Shown piece by piece: positions 23,354 through 31,456 of a stretch of 37,629 nucleotides of DNA (position 1 is its first letter; each line of letters starts with the position of its first letter). Where the stretch lies: positions 1 to 37,629 of the forward strand of contig CAKTAA010000015.1 in NCBI GenBank assembly GCA_934526185.1, in the 5' to 3' direction. The position numbers and the translations under genes were made by a program. Below the pieces are notes generated by a model, which worked only from the letters and a program-made list of their open reading frames with translations, ran no database searches and was not told the origin of the DNA. Source of the stretch: an uncultured Eubacteriales bacterium (GTDB taxonomy: Bacteria; Bacillota; Clostridia; Oscillospirales; CAG-272).

Positions 23354-24466
23354 ATGAAAGTGATAAAACCGCAGGCAGAGCAGGGGATCATCTGGCGAAA
23401 CCCCAAGTCTGTCTTTAGAAATAACGGCTGGCCGTCCGTTTGCCGTGATGAGCGGGGGGTATTGTACGCTGCCGCTTCAAGCTTCCGGATTCAGCATACG
23501 GATCCTGCCGGCAAAAATGCAATGTTTCTCAGCTTTAACGAGGGGAAAACGTGGACAAGCCCGATTGTTGTGAACGATTCTTACCTTGACGACAGGGACA
23601 CCGGTATCGTCAGTCTCGGGAACGGCCGGATGATTCTTTCCTGGTTCAGTCTACGCTATGAGGACGACTGTGCAGGCCATGCCAACTTCGAATGGGAAAA
23701 GCCTTCTGACAAGGCTATGGTTATCGGCATGGGGAAGGTTTGTCCGCTTCTGCCGCAGGAGGAAATGAAATCCGGCGCTTATGTCAAGGTGTCGGATGAC
23801 TACGGCGTAACTTGGAGCGAACCGATTTCCATTCCCATGACGGCGCCTCACGGACCGAACCGGCTGTCTGACGGGCGTGCCATTTATCTCGGAAAGGATA
23901 TGTTTCCGCGCGAGGACGGATGGGCGCATATTTCCGCGTACATCAGCGCAGACGGCGGCCGCACGTGGGAGAAAACCGGAGAAGTCCCTCTCCCGACGGA
24001 GCTTGATCTCACCTGGCACCACCTGCACGAGCCGCATGTTGTGGAGCTTCCCTCGGGACGGCTGCTCGGAGCAATCCGCGTTCATTGCAGACAAAAGGCC
24101 GTTCCGGCTGATACCTGCTACACGACGTATTCCGACGACGGCGGAAAAACATGGTCTATGCCGGTTTCCACTGACGTTGACGGACTTCCGCCGCATTTGT
24201 TTGTGCATTCCTCAGGGGCGGTTATCCTCAGCTATGCATGCCGCAGGGACGGCGCAAAATCCGAGCGCGCGGCAGTAAGCTACGACGGCGGGGAGACTTG
24301 GAGCGAAGAGTATATTTTGAATGACGTCATGCCCGACTTTGCCGACCTCGGCTATCCGGCAACAACGGAGTGCGCCGACGGATCGCTTCTGACGGTCTAC
24401 TATCAGCCCATGCTCCAGGACGATTTCTGCTCTGTTCTTCAGACGAAGTGGAGACTGGAAAAATAA
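23354..24466 (+). CDS. BNR/Asp-box beta-propeller protein, paralog 2, 370 aa
   Basis: This is the tandem paralog of the 21938 gene. The Asp-boxes are SFNEGKTW, SDDYGVTW, SADGGRTW, SDDGGKTW and SYDGGETW; the first has Asn in place of Asp. The same start (IIWRNPKSVFRNNGWPSVCR) and the same central block (LHEPHVVELPSGRLLGAI) are kept, while the region around residues 95-130 differs most, as expected for changed substrate specificity. There is no signal peptide. GAAAGG lies 9 bases before the ATG. A strong terminator follows 65 bp after the stop codon, so this gene ends its transcript. As with its neighbour, the reaction is unknown; cytosolic processing of an imported sugar is an inference. Confidence 0.9.
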   Translation: MKVIKPQAEQGIIWRNPKSVFRNNGWPSVCRDERGVLYAAASSFRIQHTDPAGKNAMFLSFNEGKTWTSPIVVNDSYLDDRDTGIVSLGNGRMILSWFSLRYEDDCAGHANFEWEKPSDKAMVIGMGKVCPLLPQEEMKSGAYVKVSDDYGVTWSEPISIPMTAPHGPNRLSDGRAIYLGKDMFPREDGWAHISAYISADGGRTWEKTGEVPLPTELDLTWHHLHEPHVVELPSGRLLGAIRVHCRQKAVPADTCYTTYSDDGGKTWSMPVSTDVDGLPPHLFVHSSGAVILSYACRRDGAKSERAAVSYDGGETWSEEYILNDVMPDFADLGYPATTECADGSLLTVYYQPMLQDDFCSVLQTKWRLEK

Positions 24467-24530
24467 TGCCGGGTGCGGCGGAAAATATTCAGACCGACAG
24501 AATACGGAAAAAATGAATACCGCAGAACAA

Positions 24531-24596
24531 AAACTGCACTCCGAAAGTCAGTCAAAGTGACGGTAAGTCATTGAACTGGCAGGAGTGCGGTTTTTT
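24531..24596 (+). terminator. Terminator after the Asp-box gene pair
   Basis: AAACTGCACTCC pairs with GGAGTGCGGTTT around a 40-base apical part that can fold on itself (GTGAC / GTCAT), followed by six Ts. Confidence 0.8.
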
Positions 24597-24690
24597 CAAT
24601 AAGGGACACAGCATGTCGGCGGCGTTCCGGCGAGGTCATTTCTCAGCCGGAAAACGGAAGCGGAACCCGCCGCCTATAGGGTGGGGAGAT
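24593..24690 (-). repeat. Dispersed GC-rich intergenic repeat, inverted copy
   Basis: On the minus strand this reads ATCTCCCCACC, TAGGCGGCGGGTTCCG, TTTTCCGGCTGAG and ends TGTCCCTTATTGAA. It matches the middle of copy D and the end of copies A and B. It abuts the terminator of the Asp-box genes. Confidence 0.6.
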
Positions 24691-24884
24691 TTTTCGCTAT
24701 ACAGCTAAAGATGAAATGCATAGCCTAAACGGGCGGTTTGCTTGCCTCCGTGCGGGCCGGCGGCTGCACGTCTGTCGGAATACCTCTGTCTTTCACTGTA
24801 AAACGCGCTCCCCTGCGGTAAGCTTCCTTTGTAAATTGCCTTTGCAGTATTGCTGTCTGAAAGAATAATTTTCAGTCTTTCACC

Positions 24885-26048
24885 TCAAAAGCATGCTTTC
24901 AGCACGGATAAAATATCCTCCTCTTCCATCTGTCTGTAGCCCCCGCCTTTTACGGCGGATTTTGCAATTTTCGGCAGCATTTCCTCCGTAGCACCAAGCT
25001 CACGAAGCGTGGAAGGGAGTCCTATCTCAGAAATAAAGCCTGCGAGCGCGTCGATTCCGGCCGCCGCTGCCGATGCTTTGTCCATCTGTCTGGTATCAAC
25101 TTTCCATACTTTTTCGGCAAAGCGAACAAATTTTTCGATCCCGTTTCCGCAGATGTATCTGTAGTAGGGAACAGAGATAACGGCCAGCCCCTCGCCGTGA
25201 GGACAGTCGGTATAGGCACCGAGCTGGTGCTCAATCATATGCACCTCCCAGTCCTGTTCCTTAGAGAGTCCGGTAACGGTATTGAGTCCCATGGTGGCGC
25301 ACCACATGATATTGCTCCTTGCTTCATAATCCTCAGGATTTTTCAGCGCTGACCGTGTACTGCGAATCAGCGATTCGAGAATGCCCTCGATGATATAGTC
25401 TGTCGTATTGTCGTCGCTGCCCGTGAAATACTGCTCCATGAGATGCGACATGATATCGAAGATGCCGCTGACCATCTGATTTTTCGGAACCGAGTAGGTA
25501 TATTCGGGATTGAGAATTGAAAATTTAGGATTCACGCAGGAAGGAAAGGTTCTTCCGCCCTTGATCGTTTCTGCTTCGTTTGTAATCACAGAGCCGCCGT
25601 TCATTTCAGAGGCGGTTCCTGTCATGGTCAGCACGCAGCCGACCGGCACGATCTCATTATCCACATTTTCAAAATTGATCCAGTATCTCTGCCACGGATC
25701 GCCTTTGCAGTATGCGGAAACGGAAATACCTTTTGCACAGTCGATGACGGATCCTCCGCCGACAGCTAAAATCAAATCTATGCTGCGATCGCGTACAAGC
25801 GCCGCGCCCTCCATCATCTGCGCGTAGGTGGGATTGGATTTGATGCCGGCAAGCTCCGTTACTGTTTTGCCGCAGTCTTTCAAAATTTTTTTGATTTGAT
25901 CGTACAGTCCGATTTTTTTAATCGAGCCTTTTCCGTATACAAGCAAAATATTTTTGCCGTAGGCAGCCAGCTCCTCGGACAGGTGTTTCAGTGCATCTTT
26001 TCCGAAATGGATTCTTGTGGGATTATAATAAGTAAAATCGAATAACAT
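24885..26048 (-). CDS. Iron-containing alcohol dehydrogenase (butanol dehydrogenase-like), 387 aa
   Basis: This is an NAD(P)H-dependent alcohol dehydrogenase of the group III (Fe-ADH) family, close to clostridial butanol dehydrogenases and YqhD. It reduces aldehydes to alcohols in fermentation or detoxification. The start YYNPTRIHFGKDAL is typical of the family. The cofactor site is VGGGSVIDCAKGI. The metal ligands fall in GIFDIMSHLMEQYF and in EHQLGAYTDCPHGEGLAV. The length is normal and there is no leader peptide. Translation starts at 26048, with AAAGGAG 7 bases upstream; the open frame beyond that is spurious. It stands alone behind a strong consensus promoter, which suggests high expression. 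Confidence 0.95.
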   Translation of the reverse strand: MLFDFTYYNPTRIHFGKDALKHLSEELAAYGKNILLVYGKGSIKKIGLYDQIKKILKDCGKTVTELAGIKSNPTYAQMMEGAALVRDRSIDLILAVGGGSVIDCAKGISVSAYCKGDPWQRYWINFENVDNEIVPVGCVLTMTGTASEMNGGSVITNEAETIKGGRTFPSCVNPKFSILNPEYTYSVPKNQMVSGIFDIMSHLMEQYFTGSDDNTTDYIIEGILESLIRSTRSALKNPEDYEARSNIMWCATMGLNTVTGLSKEQDWEVHMIEHQLGAYTDCPHGEGLAVISVPYYRYICGNGIEKFVRFAEKVWKVDTRQMDKASAAAAGIDALAGFISEIGLPSTLRELGATEEMLPKIAKSAVKGGGYRQMEEEDILSVLKACF

Positions 26049-26181
26049 ACGCGTGCTCCTTTCAATTGCAGAATGGCTGTTATTGCAGGGATTATGGATT
26101 CTGCCGGCGGATTGAATTCTGGACAAATTGAAACCATGAGGGAGTTTCGCGCCGTCAGAGCACAAAAATTACCGGACGGTC

Positions 26182-26210
26182 ATTATACCATGAAGCAAAA
26201 ATGCTTGCAA
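26182..26210 (-). promoter_or_regulatory. Promoter of the alcohol dehydrogenase gene
   Basis: On the minus strand TTGCAA (26210-26205) and TATAAT (26187-26182) are 17 bp apart. The spacer plus the -35 box holds a GCAAGCA...TGCTT dyad. Confidence 0.85.
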
Positions 26211-26357
26211 GGGCATTTATGTGAAACTTTCAATACCGCAGATGCGCAAAGCGCAGGGAGGCAAAGGCATTCGCGGATATTTTACCATAAAACATTCCCT
26301 TTATCTACGGTTTTTCACCGACGATATAAGATCAGCAGATATTTGCGCAGGAAAGGT

Positions 26358-26386
26358 TTGACATTTGGAAAAAACCGTGGTATGAT
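26358..26386 (+). promoter_or_regulatory. Promoter of the ECF-DUF1893 operon
   Basis: TTGACA (26358-26363) and TATGAT (26381-26386) are 17 bp apart. The leader to the first gene is about 240 bp. I found no known riboswitch consensus in it, but its length leaves room for one. Confidence 0.8.
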
Positions 26387-26631
26387 TATCCAATAGGCAA
26401 CAGGTATTGCTTCAACTGTATTTTTGGCCTTTGCGGCAGGCCGTACGGAAGCGCGGATTTCCGCAGAGACAAATCTTGCGGGCCGGCCGTTTTCACCGTC
26501 TGTCCCCTCGTCAATGCGCACCGCATTCCGAATTCTTTCGGTATGATTTGTCTTCTTCATTTTTACGGTTATCCGATAAGCGGCATAGTTTTTAGGCTTT
26601 ACAAAAATATTTATGAACAGGAGATGTGTAT

Positions 26632-27198
26632 ATGACACAGCAAATAACCATGAAAAAAACCGTTTTCAATACGGTTGGAACGAAAACAGCAGCGGCGGCC
26701 GTTGCCGTTGCGGCAGCCGTTCTTCTTCCGCAGTTGTTTCACATGCTCGGAGCGGTTTCCGGCTTGGGAACCGCTCTCGGCCAGACTTTTCTGCCCATGC
26801 ATCTGCCAGTACTGCTTGTCGGACTGTTGGCAGGACCGACAGCCGGCTTTGCGGCAGGCGCCCTCAGCCCGCTCATAAGCTTTGCTCTGTCCGGCATGCC
26901 GCTTCTCTCCAGTCTGCCATTTATGGTTATAGAGCTTGCATTTTACGGATTAACAGCGGGATTTTTGGCAAGCCGAAACCTTCCGGTTATCTTTAAGCTG
27001 CTGGCGGCACAGCTTGCCGGACGCGCTGTCAAAGCGATCGCTGTATTTCTGGCAGTTTATGCGCTGAACAGCCATGCTGCCGCTGTCTCCTCAATCTGGA
27101 CGGGCGTGGTTTCCGGTCTGCCCGGGCTGATTTTGCAGTGGAGCCTGATCCCGCTTCTGATGTTCCGTATTACGCACAGCGAGCAGAATCATGCGTGA
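26632..27198 (+). CDS. ECF transporter S component, 188 aa
   Basis: This is the substrate-binding membrane subunit of an energy-coupling-factor vitamin transporter; it pairs with an EcfA/EcfT module encoded elsewhere. About five or six hydrophobic helices are seen: AAVAVAAAVLLPQLFHML, then LPVLLVGLLAGPTAGFAAG, PFMVIELAFYGLTAGF, and AIAVFLAVYAL. PLISFALSGMPLL and LAGPTAG in the second loop are typical of the family. The substrate cannot be told from the sequence. The ATG at 26632 follows CAGGAG at 8 bases. Its 3' end overlaps the DUF1893 start by 8 bp, so the two are translationally coupled. Confidence 0.9.
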   Translation: MTQQITMKKTVFNTVGTKTAAAAVAVAAAVLLPQLFHMLGAVSGLGTALGQTFLPMHLPVLLVGLLAGPTAGFAAGALSPLISFALSGMPLLSSLPFMVIELAFYGLTAGFLASRNLPVIFKLLAAQLAGRAVKAIAVFLAVYALNSHAAAVSSIWTGVVSGLPGLILQWSLIPLLMFRITHSEQNHA

Positions 27199-27616
27199 CA
27201 GCGAGCGTGCGAAAGCCCTTCTGACTGAAGGAGGCTATTCCTGCGTGCTGTGCAGAGGGGAACAGGTCTATACAAGTAAGCTGCGCGGTGTCCTGCCGCT
27301 TGTCCGATTCCTCTGTGAGGGGACGGATCTGAGGGACTTTTCCGCCGCAGATAAAATCGTCGGGAAGGCGGCTGCCATGCTTTTTGTGTCAGCACAGGTG
27401 AAGGAGGTTTACGCGCCGGTCATGAGTGAAGCGGCAGCGGAGGTGTTCCGGCTGTACGGAATTTCATTTGCCTGCGACCGCCGCGTACAGACCATTGTGA
27501 ACCGCGCCGGAACCGGCCCTTGTCCCATGGAACTGGCTGTAGACGGCATTACTGATCCGCCGGCGGCTTTTCAGGCGATCAAAGAGACGCTGGATAAGCT
27601 TTCCCAAACGCATTAA
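27191..27616 (+). CDS. DUF1893 domain protein, 141 aa
   Basis: This is a small soluble protein of the DUF1893 family, whose known structure has a cytidine-deaminase-like fold. The signature is present: YSCVLCRGEQVYTSKLRGV, then ADKIVGKAAAMLFV and KEVYAPVMSEAAAEVFRLYG, and CPMELAV near the end. CPMEL is the most conserved part of the family. The deaminase zinc triad is not complete, so the reaction is unknown. The start codon lies inside the end of the ECF transporter gene (ATGCGTGA overlap), so a link between transport and handling of the imported compound is likely. The length is normal. A terminator follows about 95 bp downstream. Confidence 0.9.
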   Translation: MRDSERAKALLTEGGYSCVLCRGEQVYTSKLRGVLPLVRFLCEGTDLRDFSAADKIVGKAAAMLFVSAQVKEVYAPVMSEAAAEVFRLYGISFACDRRVQTIVNRAGTGPCPMELAVDGITDPPAAFQAIKETLDKLSQTH

Positions 27617-27696
27617 TTTTGGTGCGGAAATCGGCGGATATGCCAAGTACGGCCATATAAAAGGGATAGCTCAGACCGAAATTCGGTCCGCGGAAA

Positions 27697-28143
27697 TTAA
27701 TGATACCAAAAAAGTATACCGGTCAGGGAGCTTATGCGCCCTGACCGTATTTTTCTATTGATTCTCCCTTTTTCTTCCATTTCCATACACCGCCCGCGCC
27801 AAAGCCGCTCGTAATCCCTATGGCTGACAATGTGTTCTGCAAGTTCGGCAGGCGTATGTATGCCGGCTTCCCCGCACCACTTTACAGCAGTTTCATAAAA
27901 GTTCCTGTCAAGCTCATCCGTATCCATGTACACGGGTATATCAGTCCATCCGGCAAGATACGCCGCGGCAGCCCGCGTATGACCGTCTGTCATGACGAGC
28001 TTTCCGCAAAGCTCCTTCAGCGGAATTGGATCGAAATTTTCAGTGACTGACGGATTAAACCACTCCCGAACATTTCGCAGCTTCCCTTCGCTGATATAAA
28101 GCTGGCTCGGCTGAAGCGACGTTATCGGAAGCCTGAATATATC
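27697..28143 (-). pseudogene. ParB-like domain protein segment without a proper start
   Basis: The segment reads FRLPITSLQPSQLYISEGKL at its N-terminal end, then FDPIPLKELCGKLVMTDGHT and RAAAAYLAGWTDIPVYMDTD, and ends YERLWRGRCMEMEEKG. The DGHTRAAAA motif is the ParB/Srx nucleotide-binding signature. No in-frame start codon exists at the expected place; an out-of-frame GTG (28145-28143) after AAGGAAA could be a remnant of one. The frame also runs past a likely stop: its last 20 codons extend through the terminator hairpin to 27697, and an indel in the AAAAAGGG run would give an ordinary end about 30 bp before it. The alternative is a true GNAT-ParB fusion. Confidence 0.55.
27712..27754. terminator. 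Bidirectional terminator between convergent genes
   Basis: ATAC(C)GGTCAGGG pairs with CCCTGACCGTAT (about 27715-27748, one bulged C), followed by TATTTTT on plus and by TATACTTTTTTGG on minus. It serves the DUF1893 operon and the minus-strand group. Confidence 0.8.
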
Positions 28144-28753
28144 ACTTTCCTTGGGCCGATATCGGCGGCGGCCGATGTATTCCTGCCGTGTCAGACGGTA
28201 GTGAAGCTGGAACCTGCCCTTTTGCGGCTGCGGAAGTGGCTCGGATAAAATTTGTGTAAATCCGTTCTTCTCCCAGACGCGGCGGGAGGCGGATATTAGA
28301 ATCCCCGCAAATGCAGTGCAGAACATCAGTATGCTCTCCGTTGAACGCGAAATCAACCATCATATCGATGAGCTGTGTGCCGATTCCGCATCCCCAATAT
28401 GCTTTTTCACCAATGCACATGTCAATTCTCCGAACATCAAGCGGCGGTGCGTACATAGCTTTAACATCAGATAAATTCATTCCCTGAAGCCAGCACTCGC
28501 CAATCGCCGTACCGTTTGCCTCAATAAGAAAGCAAAACGCGTTCTGCGATACGCCGCCGTATATCTGATGAACGGCTTCTCTTCCATATGACAGATTCAG
28601 ATTATCCGCGCCGCCCTCCGTCCAGTATAAAACCTCCGGATCGGCGTTCTACTTATATAAATATGGGAGATGCTCATCCGATAGCGGGCGCAGAACAATA
28701 TCGTCTTTGCCGCCTCTATACAAAGTGATGTTGTGGGTTTTTATAATATCCAT
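28144..28753 (-). pseudogene. GNAT N-acetyltransferase with nonsense and frameshift mutations
   Basis: The start ATG at 28753 has AAAAGGAG 9 bases upstream, 1 bp after the preceding gene's stop codon. The frame reads LYRGGKDDIVLRPLSDEHLP, YLYK, then an in-frame TAG (about 28649-28651) and NADPEVLYWTEGGAD. Relatives have Trp there (YKWN), so one G-to-A change made the stop. Further on EKAYWGCGIGTQLIDMMVD is motif A. At about 28290, CGCCTCCCGCC holds one extra C compared with the expected DSNIRSRRVWEKNGF. Two independent breaks suggest a real pseudogene rather than one sequencing error. Confidence 0.75.
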
Positions 28754-28754
28754 G

Positions 28755-29798
28755 TCAAATTACTCCTTTTAGAGAATCCCTGCCCCACTGATGCATAAAG
28801 CGTCTGATGAGGTCGGATTTATCATATAATTTTCGGCTTTTCGGGCTTCCGTATTTTTGTGCCAGCTCCGACACAGGAACCGTCCGGTTCATCTTCATGC
28901 CGGGCGCGGTTTCGTTTCTGTATGCGTTCATGACTGCGTCAATACCGTCAGCTCTGAGATTGCCGAGTCTCCACCACGGAGCAGGCTCGGCAATATTCGG
29001 ATACACATCAAAGTCTGCGTCTACAGCGACACACGGAACGCTACTTCTGATGCTCGGCGGCGAGCTGTCGCGGTACAGCTCCGTCAGCAGGCTTTCCTCC
29101 GTCTGCCCAAGCATAGCAATTCCATCGCGGCTCAAGGCTATCAGCTCAGGCGGGATTTTTTCGATGTCAGCAAGCTCCGGCCTTTCGTTTTCAAGCTCAT
29201 ACCCGCAGCCCTCCGGCGATAGACCGCCGATGAAAAATTGGGTAATGCTGTATTCCCGGATAAGCTGTAAAAAAATATTCAGCTCATCAAGACAGCGTTT
29301 GGTCAAAAACAACTGCCATCGGGGTACAATACCGACCGCATAACATCTTTCGGTCGCTGTAAGCTGATCCCGGAATGCCCCTTTCCGGCGCATCCCCCAG
29401 TCGGTGTTCTCCTCCATCCCGAAAAAGGTGATCTGACAGGCTTTCGGTCCAAGCGCTGCCGCCCATGCCGCATAGTTTTCATCCCGCGCAAGCCGCCATG
29501 TGGATAACAGCTCAAACCGTTCGGCGCGGCCGGGAGAGGACAGTTCCTGCTCTAAACGCCAAAGCTCACGGTAATCGTCACGGAAGTCAGGCTCCCGCCA
29601 CCACGAAAGGAAGCTCAGCTCATCTATTCCGCGGCCGCTTTCATCGCGCCAGCCCCTGAATGCAGCGGCAATGTCTCTGAAATCTTCAATGCTCATATGT
29701 CCGTTTTTGTGTGCACCGAGCCAGCAGTGGCGACAGCGATTCGGACAGCCCGCCATATCTGCCATAACGCCGAGATAGCTCATATTCAATTTACTCAT
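28755..29798 (-). CDS. Radical SAM protein, 347 aa
   Basis: A short radical S-adenosylmethionine enzyme with the 4Fe-4S motif C18-x3-C22-x2-C25 (CPNRCRHC) at its start. GIDELSFLSWWREPDF, LLSTWRLARD and QITFFGMEENTDWGMR follow as beta/alpha barrel strands, and FFIGGLSPEGCGYELE lies in the second half. There is no SPASM domain with extra Cys clusters, no B12 domain and no adjacent peptide precursor, so the substrate is unknown. The start at 29798 has GGAGGAAA 5 bases upstream. Its TGA stop is 1 bp before the ATG of the broken GNAT gene, indicating a translationally coupled operon with GNAT and ParB-like products. Confidence 0.9.
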   Translation of the reverse strand: MSKLNMSYLGVMADMAGCPNRCRHCWLGAHKNGHMSIEDFRDIAAAFRGWRDESGRGIDELSFLSWWREPDFRDDYRELWRLEQELSSPGRAERFELLSTWRLARDENYAAWAAALGPKACQITFFGMEENTDWGMRRKGAFRDQLTATERCYAVGIVPRWQLFLTKRCLDELNIFLQLIREYSITQFFIGGLSPEGCGYELENERPELADIEKIPPELIALSRDGIAMLGQTEESLLTELYRDSSPPSIRSSVPCVAVDADFDVYPNIAEPAPWWRLGNLRADGIDAVMNAYRNETAPGMKMNRTVPVSELAQKYGSPKSRKLYDKSDLIRRFMHQWGRDSLKGVI

Positions 29799-29832
29799 AA
29801 GTATTTCCTCCGTTATCGTCTTTCTAAAGCAT

Positions 29833-30117
29833 CTATGTGCCATTATTGAATCGTCGAAGTGCAGCCTCGTTCGGTCCGGCAGCGGACTGCGTTTCCCTGT
29901 CTAATATCTCTGCCGCAGCATGACGCAGTGTTTCCTTAGCCAAACCGCGTCCGCGGTATTCCCGCGCCGTATAGATGTCCGCCGGTTTCCTGATTCCGCC
30001 GCTGTATGGCTTAACAGGCGCCTCTTGAGACGGGCACGCCGCTCTAAAACAGCAGGCATAATGCGCTGAAACGGATGTATAAATATTGCGCAGAAAATTA
30101 TCTTCCCGCACAGGCAA
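29833..30117 (-). pseudogene. GNAT acetyltransferase fragment
   Basis: Only the core of a GNAT domain remains: KPADIYTAREYRGRGLAKET, then LRHAAAEILDRE, with the R-G-R-G-L-A acetyl-CoA loop intact. The sequence before it is not protein-like and the C-terminal Tyr region is missing. It lies upstream of the radical SAM gene on the same strand. Confidence 0.5.
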
Positions 30118-30204
30118 AGATGACGGTTGAACATTTCACCGTCATTTTCCGTCAGCCATACGTACCGAGGAGACGATCAATTTCCGGAATTTTTTACGCA
30201 GCAG

Positions 30205-30963
30205 TTACAGAACCCCGTTGTCTGAAAAAGGACAGGTATATTTCTTTGCTGCCTCAAAAATCACGCTGCCGTCTTTGTCGTAAATGAATGTTACGTCAAA
30301 GCCGCATTCCGTCAGAGCGCTTTTCCATTCCTCGCGAGTATAGTGCTGCATGTAAAACGAATGGTCGAACTGCTCGATTTTGCCGCGTGCATTTTCGATA
30401 CATACGGTCTGCGAAATGTAAAACCGGTTGTTCTCTGCGTCTGCACGTCCGCCGCCAACCTTCCAGACCTTTTTGTCAGGATAGACCTGTGTTTTGGGAT
30501 AAAAGATTTTCGGCGGCGTGCAGCGGGATTCGGTTATCTGCGCTCCTGCTTCTATAACCAGGCCGCCGCCCCCGCGAAGCTGTCTGCCTATACAGCTCAG
30601 CGCCTGCTTCACTTTACCGAGTGTATGTATATGGCCGAAATCCCCGGAAACAAAGCAGAAATCCGCCTGTAAGCCATCGAAATGAAAATTCGTTATATCC
30701 GCGGTGTAAAGCTTTAGCGCAGACATATTTCCGAACCGTTTTTTGCCTTCTGCAATCATTTGCGGTGTGATGTCAAACGCTGTGACCTCCAATCCATGCT
30801 CTGCCAGATACGCACCGCATTCACCGATCGCGCAAAACGGTATCAGCACTTGTTTGCCGAAGCGCTCCGCAATCTGCCGCCATTTTTTAAATTCCGCCGA
30901 ACGGTCATAGCCGCCCCAGTCCCATATTGCCGCATGCGCGGCATAATTTTCGTTGCTGCACAT
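30205..30963 (-). CDS. Class I SAM-dependent methyltransferase, 252 aa
   Basis: This is a Rossmann-fold methyltransferase. Motif I is at KQVLIPFCAIGECGAYLAEH, where C-A-I-G-E-C-G replaces the usual G-x-G-x-G. Motif II is VTAFDITPQMIAEGKKRF, and motif IV is ADFCFVSGDFGHI. The C-terminus carries a strand-rich cap (FYMQHYTREEWKSALTECGF). The substrate is not known. AGGAG lies 9 bases before the ATG at 30963, and only 3 bases before an in-frame ATG at 30969, so 30963 is preferred. A hairpin 61-84 bp past the stop (TGACGGT / ACCGTCA, 30121-30144) may end the transcript. Confidence 0.88.
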   Translation of the reverse strand: MCSNENYAAHAAIWDWGGYDRSAEFKKWRQIAERFGKQVLIPFCAIGECGAYLAEHGLEVTAFDITPQMIAEGKKRFGNMSALKLYTADITNFHFDGLQADFCFVSGDFGHIHTLGKVKQALSCIGRQLRGGGGLVIEAGAQITESRCTPPKIFYPKTQVYPDKKVWKVGGGRADAENNRFYISQTVCIENARGKIEQFDHSFYMQHYTREEWKSALTECGFDVTFIYDKDGSVIFEAAKKYTCPFSDNGVL

Positions 30964-31118
30964 TTTCATTTTCTCCTATCCTGTTTTGAATTGTTTGAGT
31001 GGCAATCCGCCAAATGTAGTTTCATATACGCGTTGAAGCTTAGGCTTATCAAGTTTCAAGCAAAGCTGATTGATTTTTTCATTATATCATTCATCTTCAA
31101 TACCTCTCAAAATAAATT

Positions 31119-31159
31119 ACGGCAAGGCGGTATCCCGAATGGGAATGCAGCCTTGCCGT
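31119..31159 (-). terminator. Hairpin between the RNA gene and the methyltransferase
   Basis: ACGGCAAGGC pairs with GCCTTGCCGT around an inner TCCC/GGGA stem. The minus-strand tail TAATTTATTTTG is only moderately T-rich. Confidence 0.5.
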
Positions 31160-31194
31160 TTGCATTGCTTTCGTTCTAATAATAGGAAACACAC

Positions 31195-31450
31195 AAACAA
31201 AGAAGGCCGCAGACAAAACGTCCGCGGCCGTTCAGCTTAAAAGTGCAATCGGAAATAGCAACAGTTACCCAAGCATAGCCCTCCGGCTGCGCTTTCATTG
31301 CTGCTATTACCGACGAGTGCAGAGACAGTGTCTCTGTATTAAGCTCCGCCGGGCGTCCCGTCGTTATACGATTCCGCGGAGCAAACCAGTCGCCAAAGTC
31401 TTATGACGCCTGAGATATAAAACATTGTGTCACTTTCCCTTCTTTCAATC
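31195..31450 (-). ncRNA. Candidate structured small RNA, about 250 nt
   Basis: On the minus strand a promoter (TTGATT, 17 bp, TATACT) and a terminator hairpin (31229-31205, GGCCGCGGAC / GTCTGCGGCC, then TTCTTTG) bound a region with several stable foldings. GCTCCGC pairs with GCGGAGC (about 31383-31344), CAGAGA pairs with TCTCTG with a 5-base loop, and GGTAATAGCAGCA pairs with TGTTGCTATTTCC (about 31310-31250) around a long rod. A 28-codon frame (31425-31339, MFYISGVIRLWRLVCSAES) starts after AAGGG at 11 bases and could be a small peptide or a coincidence. I do not recognise the RNA family; 6S, tmRNA, SRP and RNase P landmarks are absent. Confidence 0.5.
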
Positions 31451-31456
31451 ATCTGC

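Noticed and set aside
21938..24466. Calling the Asp-box proteins secreted sialidases
   Set aside because: There is no signal peptide or Arg-Ile-Pro motif, and Asp-boxes occur in many propeller enzymes.
26390..26630. Known riboswitch (THF, TPP, FMN, preQ1) in the ECF leader
   Set aside because: None of the consensus blocks of these classes was found by eye; a covariance scan would be decisive.
26315..26638. Minus-strand 107-codon frame in the ECF leader
   Set aside because: It covers the promoter and RBS of the ECF gene and has no RBS of its own.
31195..31450. 6S RNA, tmRNA or SRP RNA
   Set aside because: The SRP GNAR tetraloop region, the tmRNA tag frame and the 6S open bubble with closing stem were not found.
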